A stretch of DNA of 38,090 nucleotides from CAMDTE01 sp034679985 (GTDB taxonomy: Bacteria; Bacteroidota; Bacteroidia; Flavobacteriales; Schleiferiaceae). The position numbers and the translations under genes are program-made. The stretch spans positions 1 to 38,090 of the forward strand of contig JAXITR010000016.1 of NCBI GenBank assembly GCA_034679985.1, in the 5' to 3' direction. The notes under the pieces were generated by a model. It had not been told where the DNA came from, ran no database searches, and worked only from the letters and a program-made list of their open reading frames with translations. Below are positions 24,950-32,828 of the stretch, piece after piece (within the stretch, counting starts at the first letter, position 1; every line of letters starts with the position of its first letter).

Positions 24950-25963
24950 TTACTGCTGGGTGTAATCATCGTGAAATTGAAGACCGTTGAATACCCATCC
25001 GATCTGATTGCCAACCAAAACCTTGTACCATAAGCCATATCCAATTGCCCCGCTGCTCTTTAGGCCAATGTCAATAACCGCACAACCTTTGCGGCATTCA
25101 TCCACTAACTCCGAAGAAGAAAGTAGAGCAGATGATTTTAAGTTGGGCGCCGCAAGCAAAGCGGAAGCACTATAGTTGAATCCAACTAAATCATCGGTTC
25201 GCTTGATTCGTTTGTCAAAAATGAACGGAAAATCACCCGTCAATTCAATGTAATCCCCTTTTATCTTCAGTTTGAATTCACCGACGGTTGAGTCCCTTTT
25301 GTTTGGATTTTTTCTATTCAGTGTGATGAATTCGCCCACGAATTGGTCTTTTACTTTGGTGCCCTGTAGGTAATATTCCGCAGAGCCTTGTGAATGCACG
25401 CCAACGTAACCGGATAGTTTGGTTCCTTCTAAAACCAAAAGTGCTTCGTGAATTGAAATAATAGCTCCCTGGGAATCTCCGACGTTTCGATAACTCAGTA
25501 CTCTTTTAGTTTTTCCTTCCTCCTCGATAAAATTTTGACCGCTGCTGCGATTGCTCAATCGTTTAAATTGAAGAATCAAAGTATCTCGTTTATTTTCGGA
25601 TAGAATTTCAACATGCCCGTACAAACTATCGGTGCTGACTACACGAATGACTCCGGAACACAGGTAATCAGAGGAGTACGGAACCACTTTAATTTGTTTT
25701 GGCACGCGCACTTGGCCATCTTCTAAGCGACCAAACAACTCCAAGCCAAAAATATAAATGGAGTCATTTGTGTACCGATCCACATAAAGTGAGTCATAAA
25801 CGGTTACTCCAGTGCTCTTGGCGGTTGTAGCTACAACAAATAGCCCCGAGTTGAATTCATGGTTCTTTTCAAGCTGAGTGCAGCCAAGCGTTATAAATAG
25901 TAATGTAAATAAGGCAACGGCAGCTGAATAACGGGGATTTAATCCCGAGGTACGATCTTTCAT
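24950..25963 (-). CDS. Uncharacterised lipoprotein with possible SH3-like C-terminus
   Basis: From the ATG at 25961-25963 the protein has 337 residues (an ATG at 25996 adds 11 and is less suited to a signal peptide). The hydrophobic core and LFITLGC place the lipidated Cys at residue 28. The middle is beta-rich with repeated strand-turn patterns. The end, GYGLWYKVLVGNQIGWVFNGLQF, resembles bacterial SH3 domains that bind peptidoglycan or protein. No enzyme motif is seen. It stands between the IS remnant and the YPxxGxD protein. Confidence 0.7.
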   Translation of the reverse strand: MKDRTSGLNPRYSAAVALFTLLFITLGCTQLEKNHEFNSGLFVVATTAKSTGVTVYDSLYVDRYTNDSIYIFGLELFGRLEDGQVRVPKQIKVVPYSSDYLCSGVIRVVSTDSLYGHVEILSENKRDTLILQFKRLSNRSSGQNFIEEEGKTKRVLSYRNVGDSQGAIISIHEALLVLEGTKLSGYVGVHSQGSAEYYLQGTKVKDQFVGEFITLNRKNPNKRDSTVGEFKLKIKGDYIELTGDFPFIFDKRIKRTDDLVGFNYSASALLAAPNLKSSALLSSSELVDECRKGCAVIDIGLKSSGAIGYGLWYKVLVGNQIGWVFNGLQFHDDYTQQ

Positions 25964-26048
25964 CACCTCAAGATACCAAATTTTCAAAAACGCCAATGTA
26001 ATACTCCCAATTTATATACTTCGAAAGATGTGTTGCTAAATTTATGAT

Positions 26049-26264
26049 TCATGAGTAGTAGGCTTTGTTCAGGGAGATTGAATTCTTAGTTTTAATGAGG
26101 CTGGTTTTGTATCCTTTGGGGTGTCGATTGTGGTTGAAGGAGTACGTTATTTTCTGCCTGCATTCCGTACCGATTTCAGCGGGATTAAAGGACAAATAGC
26201 CCATCTTGATGATGTGCCAAAACGATTCAATTCAAGCATTGACGGCTGACTTTTTCTCATCCAC
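26049..26264 (-). pseudogene. Remnant of an IS3-type transposase (integrase core C-terminus)
   Basis: Reading the minus strand from about 26264 gives VDEKKSAVNA, a TGA stop, then IESFWHIIKMGYL, and further on YSFNHNRHPKGYKTSL before a stop at 26049. The pattern (A.IESF...LK, then Y..NR.RH..LGYKTP) is that of the end of rve-domain transposases. The rest of the gene is missing, so this is a decayed fragment that marks past insertion in the island. Confidence 0.55.
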
Positions 26265-26506
26265 AAGTGTTTCAGTGCCCTGTTATTCATGAGATTGCAT
26301 CATCCAAACTAAGTGTATCGAGATCTTTGGTCCGAACCAATAATCTCCAGAGTTCCGAAGAGGTTGATAGCTTCTTCCACCACCTGGTTGTACCACGCTG
26401 TTTCCAAACTGCCGCAGTTTCTATTCCCGGCCCCATCAAGTTTCTTTGGTTCTACATCAGACATTGTTGGGTAAACAGAATTCCATAATCCGTTCATTAC
26501 TTTAAG
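26265..26506. other. Gene-poor stretch between IS remnant and copy B promoter
   Basis: A minus-strand frame of 62 codons (26309-26497) starts with ATG but resembles nothing known. It may be a small gene or further debris of the insertion. No repeats of note are seen. Confidence 0.3.
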
Positions 26507-26536
26507 TTGTAATCAGCCGGACTATACTTACCTTTG
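26507..26536 (+). promoter_or_regulatory. Promoter of copy B, leaderless layout
   Basis: TTG (26507-26509) is followed after exactly 19 bases by TACCTTTG (26529-26536), a perfect Bacteroidota -7 box. ATG follows four bases later, the same spacing as in copy A, so the transcript should be leaderless. Confidence 0.75.
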
Positions 26537-26540
26537 CGCC

Positions 26541-26936
26541 ATGATTTCAGCCTTTTTCTTTTTCTTTGGCGCTCCGGAGTTTGCAAAACTTAGTCGATAT
26601 CCTTTACTCGATAAGATCAAGCTTAAACTCTACGATCTAAAGGGCAGTATTGACGAACTTAACGAGGTAACAAGGCCAGAAGACTTTGCTTTGCGAATCG
26701 TGCGCCACAAAAATTACAAAGGGAGTCCGCATTATTTTGGCCGTGTGGACATACCACGTGCAGATTTATTGATGAGCGAATCATCTAAAGAGGACTTCGA
26801 GCTTTTTTTTGTGGTAGGGCCAATCAGTGAATTTACGGGGCCGGACGATCCAAGATTGAAGGAACAGGCCATCAGCATCCTTATGTCCAAAGTCCGTGGT
26901 TACAGAGAGAAAGCCATAAAAGACTTTCTATTCTAA
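26541..26936 (+). CDS. Uncharacterised small protein (copy B), paralogue of copy A
   Basis: The 131-residue protein aligns end to end without gaps with copy A (about 96 of 131 residues identical by hand). The body is strongly conserved (LDKIKLKL.DLKGSID.LNE, LRIVRHKNYKG, FGRVD.PRADLLMSES), while the hydrophobic first 22 residues (MISAFFFFFGAPEFAKLS) are divergent. It lies on the opposite strand to copy A and has no AAA gene next to it. Its own intact promoter suggests that it is expressed. It could be a decoy, a spare adaptor or an immunity-type protein; none of these is shown. Confidence 0.8.
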   Translation: MISAFFFFFGAPEFAKLSRYPLLDKIKLKLYDLKGSIDELNEVTRPEDFALRIVRHKNYKGSPHYFGRVDIPRADLLMSESSKEDFELFFVVGPISEFTGPDDPRLKEQAISILMSKVRGYREKAIKDFLF

Positions 26937-26992
26937 TTGGGCGGGAATTTGAGTTATTCGCGTTCACAAGCACACATTCAATCACGCGGCGA

Positions 26993-27541
26993 TCAAAAAG
27001 GAGAAAAATTCCTTTTGCTCACTTCCTGTTCACTGACGACTAGACCGTTTACTACCTTCAATCGAGTCGTATGTTCATAAACGGATTCGTAACCAAGGTG
27101 CACATACTTAATTTGGTTCCCACTTTGAAGGACAAGGGGTCCGGTGTACCAGTCGGCGAAAACGGGTTGATTTGAATGAAAGACGGCCTCAAGCGTTAAA
27201 ACTACCTCTACAAAACAATCCTCCTTTGCCAATTTCAGCGATTGCTGTAGCTCTACAGGCGTGATCTCCTTGGCTCGGTGTTGGGCGCGTAATTCTCGAC
27301 GCTTCTCCTTGTACTTAAAGTGATCAAATGCGGTGGTTTGTCCTTCCAAATCAATCAGAAAAAGTTTGTTGTCCGCTTGAACCTCCCAAGATCCTAGGAA
27401 ACCTCGCCAAAGAGCGGTGTTTCCCGGACAAAAGTAAAGTTCCAGCCCTTTTTGGCTGAAGTACACATTCAACAGGTAGTCGGTTATCAACCTATGTTGT
27501 TTCCCCTTGTAGAGAAGGGACTCTGGAATTTGTGCGGTCAT
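26993..27541 (-). CDS. Uncharacterised conserved cytoplasmic protein
   Basis: The 182-residue protein has no signal or membrane segment. Motifs are ITDYLLNVYFSQKGLELYF, TALWRGFLGSWEV, LFLIDLEG, VFADWYTGPL and KYVHLGYESVYE. I recall similar WRGYxGSWEI / VFADWFTG proteins in many Bacteroidota and Proteobacteria, without an assigned function. It lies at the 3' side of the zinc-ribbon/DUF4116-like genes, separated by 174 bases, and may be part of that set. Confidence 0.72.
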   Translation of the reverse strand: MTAQIPESLLYKGKQHRLITDYLLNVYFSQKGLELYFCPGNTALWRGFLGSWEVQADNKLFLIDLEGQTTAFDHFKYKEKRRELRAQHRAKEITPVELQQSLKLAKEDCFVEVVLTLEAVFHSNQPVFADWYTGPLVLQSGNQIKYVHLGYESVYEHTTRLKVVNGLVVSEQEVSKRNFSPF

Positions 27542-27543
27542 GG

Positions 27544-27702
27544 TTATTGATTCGTTTTCTTCGGGTTTGGTGTGGAGCGCTCCATAAATTCAAGCAACTG
27601 GATTGCTTCATTCTTGTTGGGTGTAAAAGGCGAACTCAGTACTCGAGGGATAAGCCAAAACTTATTTTTTGACGTTCGATCAACGCCTTGGATACGGCAG
27701 GA
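27544..27702 (-). other. Short open frame between two genes, possible gene remnant
   Basis: This minus-strand frame of 52 codons is open between two stops and reads like protein (KFWLIPRVLSSP, NEAIQLLEFMERS), ending two bases before the next ATG. It has no good start except an internal ATG near its end. It may be the tail of a lost gene or a small coupled gene. Confidence 0.3.
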
Positions 27703-27715
27703 TTAACAGATATAC

Positions 27716-29959
27716 TTAAAAGGGCAAATCATCGTCGGTTTTGAGCCATTTTTGGAATGCGATCCAAGCAGCATTCAATTCCTCGTGATCCGTAGCAATA
27801 TCCTCAAAGTACAATATGGCATTGGGATGTTCGCTAACGATGCTCCGTGCGAACTCGATGTTCGTCCTCAGTGCTTTTGGTGCATCCGATAAACTGTCAA
27901 TGTAGGTATTCGCAGCTATTTTGTACATCCCCTCGGTCTTTAAGCGTTCCGGCAGTATATTAATGAATCGCCCATTCAATCCGACTAATTTGATCCATTG
28001 GTCCTCCGAGCAATGCATGAAGAAATGCTCAATCTTAGCATTTAAGTACGCGCCGGATGCTGCGAACGCTTCGAGAACATCGAATTCAAGGGCATAAGGG
28101 AATGTGTCCGGTTCAAGTTGTTTTTTTTGAACCAGGTCGATTAGTTGACTCCGGTCGAAATGGTCTTGCAATCGTATTGTGGAGTAAACACGAATCCACG
28201 GCGACAGGGATTCTCGGCGTGCTATTAAGCCGCCCAGAAGTGATTGTTGAATCAAAGGATTGCTCTTTAATTCTGCGCTAAGTTGACTAAACGCCCAAGG
28301 CCAAGTGTGTACGACTTCAATGGCCTTTTCGGAATCATGCCGGTACGCTAAACTGTTTTGACAGCTCATGGGGTTGAAGACGTTCTCAACTACCCGGCCA
28401 CCATCAATACACACCAGTTGGTCTCGCGATCCTACGGAGGGTATGCCGTAGAGATCGTTGTCAAAACCTGCTCGGTCCGTTTCCTGGACGAGTGGCAACT
28501 GCAAACGGTAGCGCGTGTACCAACCTTTTTCAACATCATTTGGGCGTACCGTGATGGATCCGTCCAGGTGAAATTCCACATCGTGCATCAGATCGTCAAA
28601 AAGCGTTTCGCCCAAAAAAGTACAAACGCGATAGGCTTGAGAACAGCTGTGCTCCAAGGCCAATATACCCCCGTGGTCAAAGGAAACGCATTGGATGTTG
28701 GTATAAAATTGCGGAAGATTGGCCCCATCCTCCTCGGTTAACTCCTGGTGACCGAAGTAATAGACGACCCCGGATGTATCCATGTGGTGGGTTATGTAGG
28801 GAAATGCGTCGTACAAACCGACTTCTTCGGCTTGTTCGCGTAGCGCGTGTAACACATGCTCCTGAAAATCAGGCGAATAGTTTCTAATGTCAACCCAGCG
28901 CAAATGGCATATTGGGGATCCTTCCTGCGGTATGAGGTTAAGCATTTTCTTAATTTCTTCTTTTTCTTTCATTTCTGGGGTTAGGCACTTCCATGTGCCG
29001 TCAAAATCTTTGGCAAGTGCACTAACTGCAACGGTCGTTTGGGTCTTGAGCTCAGGGCTGAGAGACTCGTACAGCTTTGGCACATTCAACGCTGGAAGGG
29101 TTGAGATTAGATGTGCGATGAAAACCGGATCATCTTTGATGCGATCGCTGGCAAAAGCAAAGGCATCGTCGCAAAATGCGGTTGCTAATTCAATCAGGTT
29201 TTGATCGTCCCGCAATCGTTCACTGAAGTATTCAAGCAGCAGGGGGTTCACCTCCTCGATCAGGTATTGCGCTGCCTCCAAATGATCCAAATCGTGAATT
29301 AGGTCAATTTCTGGATCTTCCGAAAAGTCTCCTCCCGCACGCACGTATGCTGCGAGTTTCTCTACGGTGTCCAGCTTGGTTTCCACCAGTTGATTGTTGG
29401 TGAGTTGATGTGCGATTATCCAGTTATTTCCGTTTCGGTCTTCGTGTCGTTCCAACAATAGATCGGCTTCTAAGATGGTGAATTGGATTTCGGAACGGTA
29501 CCAGTGGTTGTTCCAAAAGTCGATCAGTACGGTATGGTTCTCGCAATGGATTACCTGTTCTTCTCGGTAGAATCGACTGGTAATGGCCAAGTTGTTTTTA
29601 AAACTTGAGTATTCGATACGGTCGTAGAGTATCGGGTAGTCGAGCCACGGTTTACCCGGTTCAAAGTCATTAGCAGTAAATGGATGAAGGCAGAACAGCT
29701 CGTCCCCAAGGTGATGGTAGTTGGCTTCGGTGTACCAGGAATAATACTGATCCTGGTACTCAACAAACCGATACAGGCCGTCTGGGTCGTCGACCGACGC
29801 AAAATCATAGTCTGGCAAGAACTGGGGATGTGTCTTGTTCAGCTGATCGTAGTTGATTCGCACACCAAACGGTTCTTGGCCTTCTTCCTCAAAGCGCCGC
29901 GCTGCCTCAAAAAGTTGGACGAGTCTTAATTTTTGGATGTGTTCGGTGATCTTTATCAT
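27716..29959 (-). CDS. Large uncharacterised protein with DUF4116-like helical repeats
   Basis: The 747-residue acidic cytoplasmic protein has no signal peptide. Residues about 50-240 hold a beta-rich domain (LYRFVEYQDQYYSWYTEANY, LIDFWNNHWYRSEI). Residues about 245-340 look like DUF4116 repeats (LRDDQNLIELATAFCDDAFAFAS, then LSPELKTQTTVAVSALAKD). A central domain (about 355-560) contains HMDTSGVVYYFGHQE and GGILALEH. Another repeat-like part lies at 675-730 (LRTNIEFARSIVSEHPNAI). DUF4116 occurs in proteins with varied partner domains and no common activity. It is the third gene of a probable operon behind the zinc-ribbon gene (27 bases). Confidence 0.72.
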   Translation of the reverse strand: MIKITEHIQKLRLVQLFEAARRFEEEGQEPFGVRINYDQLNKTHPQFLPDYDFASVDDPDGLYRFVEYQDQYYSWYTEANYHHLGDELFCLHPFTANDFEPGKPWLDYPILYDRIEYSSFKNNLAITSRFYREEQVIHCENHTVLIDFWNNHWYRSEIQFTILEADLLLERHEDRNGNNWIIAHQLTNNQLVETKLDTVEKLAAYVRAGGDFSEDPEIDLIHDLDHLEAAQYLIEEVNPLLLEYFSERLRDDQNLIELATAFCDDAFAFASDRIKDDPVFIAHLISTLPALNVPKLYESLSPELKTQTTVAVSALAKDFDGTWKCLTPEMKEKEEIKKMLNLIPQEGSPICHLRWVDIRNYSPDFQEHVLHALREQAEEVGLYDAFPYITHHMDTSGVVYYFGHQELTEEDGANLPQFYTNIQCVSFDHGGILALEHSCSQAYRVCTFLGETLFDDLMHDVEFHLDGSITVRPNDVEKGWYTRYRLQLPLVQETDRAGFDNDLYGIPSVGSRDQLVCIDGGRVVENVFNPMSCQNSLAYRHDSEKAIEVVHTWPWAFSQLSAELKSNPLIQQSLLGGLIARRESLSPWIRVYSTIRLQDHFDRSQLIDLVQKKQLEPDTFPYALEFDVLEAFAASGAYLNAKIEHFFMHCSEDQWIKLVGLNGRFINILPERLKTEGMYKIAANTYIDSLSDAPKALRTNIEFARSIVSEHPNAILYFEDIATDHEELNAAWIAFQKWLKTDDDLPF

Positions 29960-29986
29960 GACGTGCTCCTGGAAGATTATGAGATC

Positions 29987-30256
29987 CTAGTTGCTTTTGT
30001 GGGTCGACGGTTCCTCCATCGGACACGATTCAAGTTCGCTTACGAGAAGTTGGTCCAATTTGGGATACCAATCCAGATGGGGCGATAAACGCCCACAACC
30101 TACCCAGCTGTGGCATTGCGTCACCTCCCATTGATGGGAACACGTGGGACATCGTCCAGCTGTTTCAAATGTATTCCAGCGGGTGCCGCAGAGGCAGAAC
30201 CAAACATCTTCGCTCGTGGGTTCCCAAGAGCATTTTGGGCAGCAGATCGTGTTCAT
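29987..30256 (-). CDS. Small double zinc-ribbon protein
   Basis: From the ATG at 30254-30256 (a TTG at 30262 is an alternative) the protein has 89 residues. Zinc-binding pairs are CPKC, CLCG, CPTC and C....GC, arranged as CPKCSWEP..EDVWFCLCG.RWNTFETAGRCPTC..QWE.TQC. I recall this CPKCxWEP/WNTFDTxGxCPxC module from small proteins and from domains fused to or beside AAA/MoxR-type conflict genes. The tail is hydrophilic. It probably binds protein or nucleic acid. It sits between the YPxxGxD protein and the DUF4116-like gene, spaced 26 and 27 bases. Confidence 0.8.
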   Translation of the reverse strand: MNTICCPKCSWEPTSEDVWFCLCGTRWNTFETAGRCPTCSHQWEVTQCHSWVGCGRLSPHLDWYPKLDQLLVSELESCPMEEPSTHKSN

Positions 30257-30282
30257 TTGCAATTAGCAATTTCTGGTTGAGG

Positions 30283-31077
30283 TTATTGTGGAATACCAAT
30301 CGTTCCTTGAGGTTGCGGGACACCCATGCGGTAATTTATTTTAGCGTACGCCGGTACGTACTCATCTGTGGAATTCGAGGAGACCTTGTACCAAAAGGTG
30401 TTGCTTCCTCCCCACATCTTTATGTCCATCAGGTCCAACTGTGCATGGGGATGACTCGGAATGCCCCGATAATACTGAACGGCAAAGTCGTCGGCTTCCC
30501 TCCAATTAGTGGATTCTGTATACCAATCGGCGTTTTTATCCGATATCAAAAATTCCGTACGCAAGGCTTCCGTGGCGTTCATTAACCAAACACCCGATGC
30601 CGCGCTACCGCCCAATGCGTTGCCATAGCAAACTCGAATGAGGTGACTCACGCGTATGCGATGGCGGATTAAATAATTGGCGAGGGCTGTGTTTTCGCAA
30701 AATGCATAGTACACGGTTGCCGTTGATGGACTTAATTCAGCACTCTCAATCTGTACGTTGATCTTGTACACGTGATTTCTAAGCGGGTGGGGGTTGCTGA
30801 AGTGAACCAACTCCGGCCGTACGGATAACTTCAAGATCCCAATGAGTTCAACGGAAAGAGCAGTTATCCTGGTTCTTGAATCTTCAAAGAGCACCCCGTG
30901 CTCCAAAAGCTTCTCACCAGGATAGTCTAAGCAGTCTGAAAATAGGTACACATCCGGCTTCGGGACGTTGCACTGACTTTGAAAGTCTGGGTGTAGGTAA
31001 AGCAACGGACGGAAATCAGTCCCTGCTGATGGGTACCACGCGACCCGATTGCGACGGAGGTTGGAGGCTAGTAGCAT
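30283..31077 (-). CDS. Uncharacterised protein, YPxxGxD family member 2
   Basis: The ATG at 31075-31077 is chosen because the promoter at 31099-31128 lies just upstream; the TTG at 31101 would overlap the -7 box. The 264-residue protein contains RVAWYPSAGTDFRPLLYL, DVYLFSDCLD, TVYYAFCENTALANYLI, YGNALGGSAASGVWLM and READDFAVQYY. The series resembles that of the protein at 24196. No known catalytic residues are recognised. First gene of a probable three-gene operon with the zinc-ribbon and DUF4116-like genes. Confidence 0.75.
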   Translation of the reverse strand: MLLASNLRRNRVAWYPSAGTDFRPLLYLHPDFQSQCNVPKPDVYLFSDCLDYPGEKLLEHGVLFEDSRTRITALSVELIGILKLSVRPELVHFSNPHPLRNHVYKINVQIESAELSPSTATVYYAFCENTALANYLIRHRIRVSHLIRVCYGNALGGSAASGVWLMNATEALRTEFLISDKNADWYTESTNWREADDFAVQYYRGIPSHPHAQLDLMDIKMWGGSNTFWYKVSSNSTDEYVPAYAKINYRMGVPQPQGTIGIPQ

Positions 31078-31098
31078 TGGTTGACATTGTTTGAAGTG

Positions 31099-31128
31099 CA
31101 AAGATATAACCTAAGTTGTAATACACAA
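31099..31128 (-). promoter_or_regulatory. Promoter of the YPxxGxD/zinc-ribbon/DUF4116-like operon
   Basis: On the minus strand TTG (31128-31126) is followed after 19 bases by TATCTTTG (31106-31099). The ATG at 31077 gives a leader of about 17 bases. This is the same consensus as the two small-protein promoters but with a normal leader. Confidence 0.68.
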
Positions 31129-31533
31129 CAAATACAATTACAAAATACTCAAAAACCCATCCAAACAAGCTTTTTGTAGACTTGTACGATTTGATAATTT
31201 TGCGGAATAGATTCGATTTAAGGTACGAATTGTGTATAACATTCCACAAGGCGTCACACGAAGTCAATGACAACACTCCTCGAATTTCAACCGTTGTGTT
31301 TAGTAAAATATAAAACTTCGAGCCCTTGCTCTTTTGAGCACAAGTCAAACCCAACAACTTCTACGTCACGAATTCCATCTCCCTAAACAAAGCATCCTAA
31401 CCACTGAATTATTAACACACAATTTCTAGTTCAGAGATGGGGAGCATTACATACACTGTAGCGGATTTGTTACATTTGGTTTAATGAGTCGTTTTGTTCA
31501 AATCGAAAGTTCATAACCTTTAAATTTCAATCT
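31129..31533. other. AT-rich intergenic region
   Basis: About 400 bases without a convincing gene. A minus-strand fragment near 31301-31368 reads VVGFDLCSKEQGLEVLYF and may be a gene remnant. TACATTTG at 31471-31478 matches a -7 box facing right but no -33 TTG is seen 19 bases upstream. Confidence 0.4.
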
Positions 31534-31719
31534 ATGCCTTGGGGATTGTATTATGTCAGATATATTATTGAATACTCGGACGGTCAAAGAACGGAGTCGG
31601 GGTCCAATCTGAATTTGGAAAGTGCTTCGGAGAGCATGGCAATAAGCACATTAAAGCGCCAAAACAACGTCCCACTAAATGCGAATATCATTATTCTGAG
31701 TTTTGATAAAGTTGGTTAG
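31534..31719 (+). CDS. Small hypothetical protein
   Basis: A 61-residue protein (MPWGLYYVRYIIEYSDGQR...) with a beta-strand-like first half and an Asn/Ser-rich middle. It has no signal and no recognisable family. The AT-rich codon use matches the genes that follow on the same strand (66 bases to the next). Whether it belongs to the helicase cassette is unknown. Confidence 0.45.
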   Translation: MPWGLYYVRYIIEYSDGQRTESGSNLNLESASESMAISTLKRQNNVPLNANIIILSFDKVG

Positions 31720-31784
31720 TTTAAGGAAAATTCAATATTTGAAGTTGATTACCGTTCGTTTCGTTGAATATTCAGTTTTGAAAT

Positions 31785-32642
31785 ATGCGCTATACTAAGC
31801 CCAGCTGCGAAAGCAAAATACGAGGAACTATGGAGTTGCTGACAAGCGATAATCCTCAATCTTTAGTTTTCTGTCGGCATGTCAGTTTATTTTGGATGTC
31901 AAACTTAGATGTAATTACATGTTTGATTAAGATACACATCAATGAGATTTGGGGTGCGGAAGTGATTACTCAAATAGAGAAAGAGGTGGTTGAGTTTGCT
32001 CATAAACTGAAGTTGTTTGAGATTTGCTCAATAGTCACTTCCACAAAAGTGGATGATGACTTTTCCCCTTCCACGGCGGCTTTTGACGTGAGCATAAATT
32101 GTAAATCAATCAATTACATCATAGATACACAGACTTCCCCATCTTTCAACTTTGGAGAGAAAATAAATGAGGAGCGAACTATTTGTGAATTATTGGAGGA
32201 TGAAGATGGTTTCAGAGCTTTTAAACGACCGGATAATGTTTGGGTATTTGAAAAATATTTAGGACTGGTTCAAAAATTCTTTCGAAGGCAAGATGTAGAA
32301 ATTTGTAATCCAAATTTTGAAATAGACTGGATTAAATTTGGCAGTATTACCTTTTTCATTATTACGATAAATATTTCTGACGAAGGTCCTCATCCTTGTG
32401 TCAGTTCGGAATATGATAAAGTTAAAATGTCGGCTAATTCGTTTTATGAATTTCGGCCCTTTTTCAGTGTTCCATCTTTCGTGGTTTTTGTAGAAACCTT
32501 CAGCCCACGGCCATTCTGTAATGATATTGTTCCGATTCCCGAATTCGCGAATAACATTAAATTTTCCAGAGGTATTACCTATGTAGATGGTTTTGGGGTC
32601 AAGTGTGATGAAATTTTAATACAACGGCCTTTAGAACCATAA
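31785..32642 (+). CDS. Hypothetical protein upstream of the helicase
   Basis: The 285-residue protein is AT-rich in codon use and has no signal peptide or clear membrane helix. An ATG at 31830 is an alternative start. It mixes alpha and beta segments, for example IWGAEVITQIEKEVVEFAHKL and SITFFIITINISDEG. No family or motif is recognised. It lies 186 bases before the SNF2-type helicase on the same strand and shares its base composition, so it could be a third component or a passenger. Confidence 0.65.
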   Translation: MRYTKPSCESKIRGTMELLTSDNPQSLVFCRHVSLFWMSNLDVITCLIKIHINEIWGAEVITQIEKEVVEFAHKLKLFEICSIVTSTKVDDDFSPSTAAFDVSINCKSINYIIDTQTSPSFNFGEKINEERTICELLEDEDGFRAFKRPDNVWVFEKYLGLVQKFFRRQDVEICNPNFEIDWIKFGSITFFIITINISDEGPHPCVSSEYDKVKMSANSFYEFRPFFSVPSFVVFVETFSPRPFCNDIVPIPEFANNIKFSRGITYVDGFGVKCDEILIQRPLEP

Positions 32643-32828
32643 AAGCACTAGACAACTTGGAATCAAGCAATTGAGGTACTAATGACTACTTTCCAACAAT
32701 TACGTGGAGTATAGATGAAGCCCAGTCCGACTTCAAAAGCTCGGACATTCTTGAGTTCAGTACAACACTATAGTATTCTGTAGAAGTTTGAAATTGCATT
32801 ATAAAACGCCAGCTAATTCATAAAGCAA

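Noticed and set aside
31301..31368. Minus-strand hairpin-like stretch considered as a tRNA remnant
   Set aside because: A short stem around AAAA is present, but no acceptor stem, D-arm or T-loop sequence can be arranged around it.
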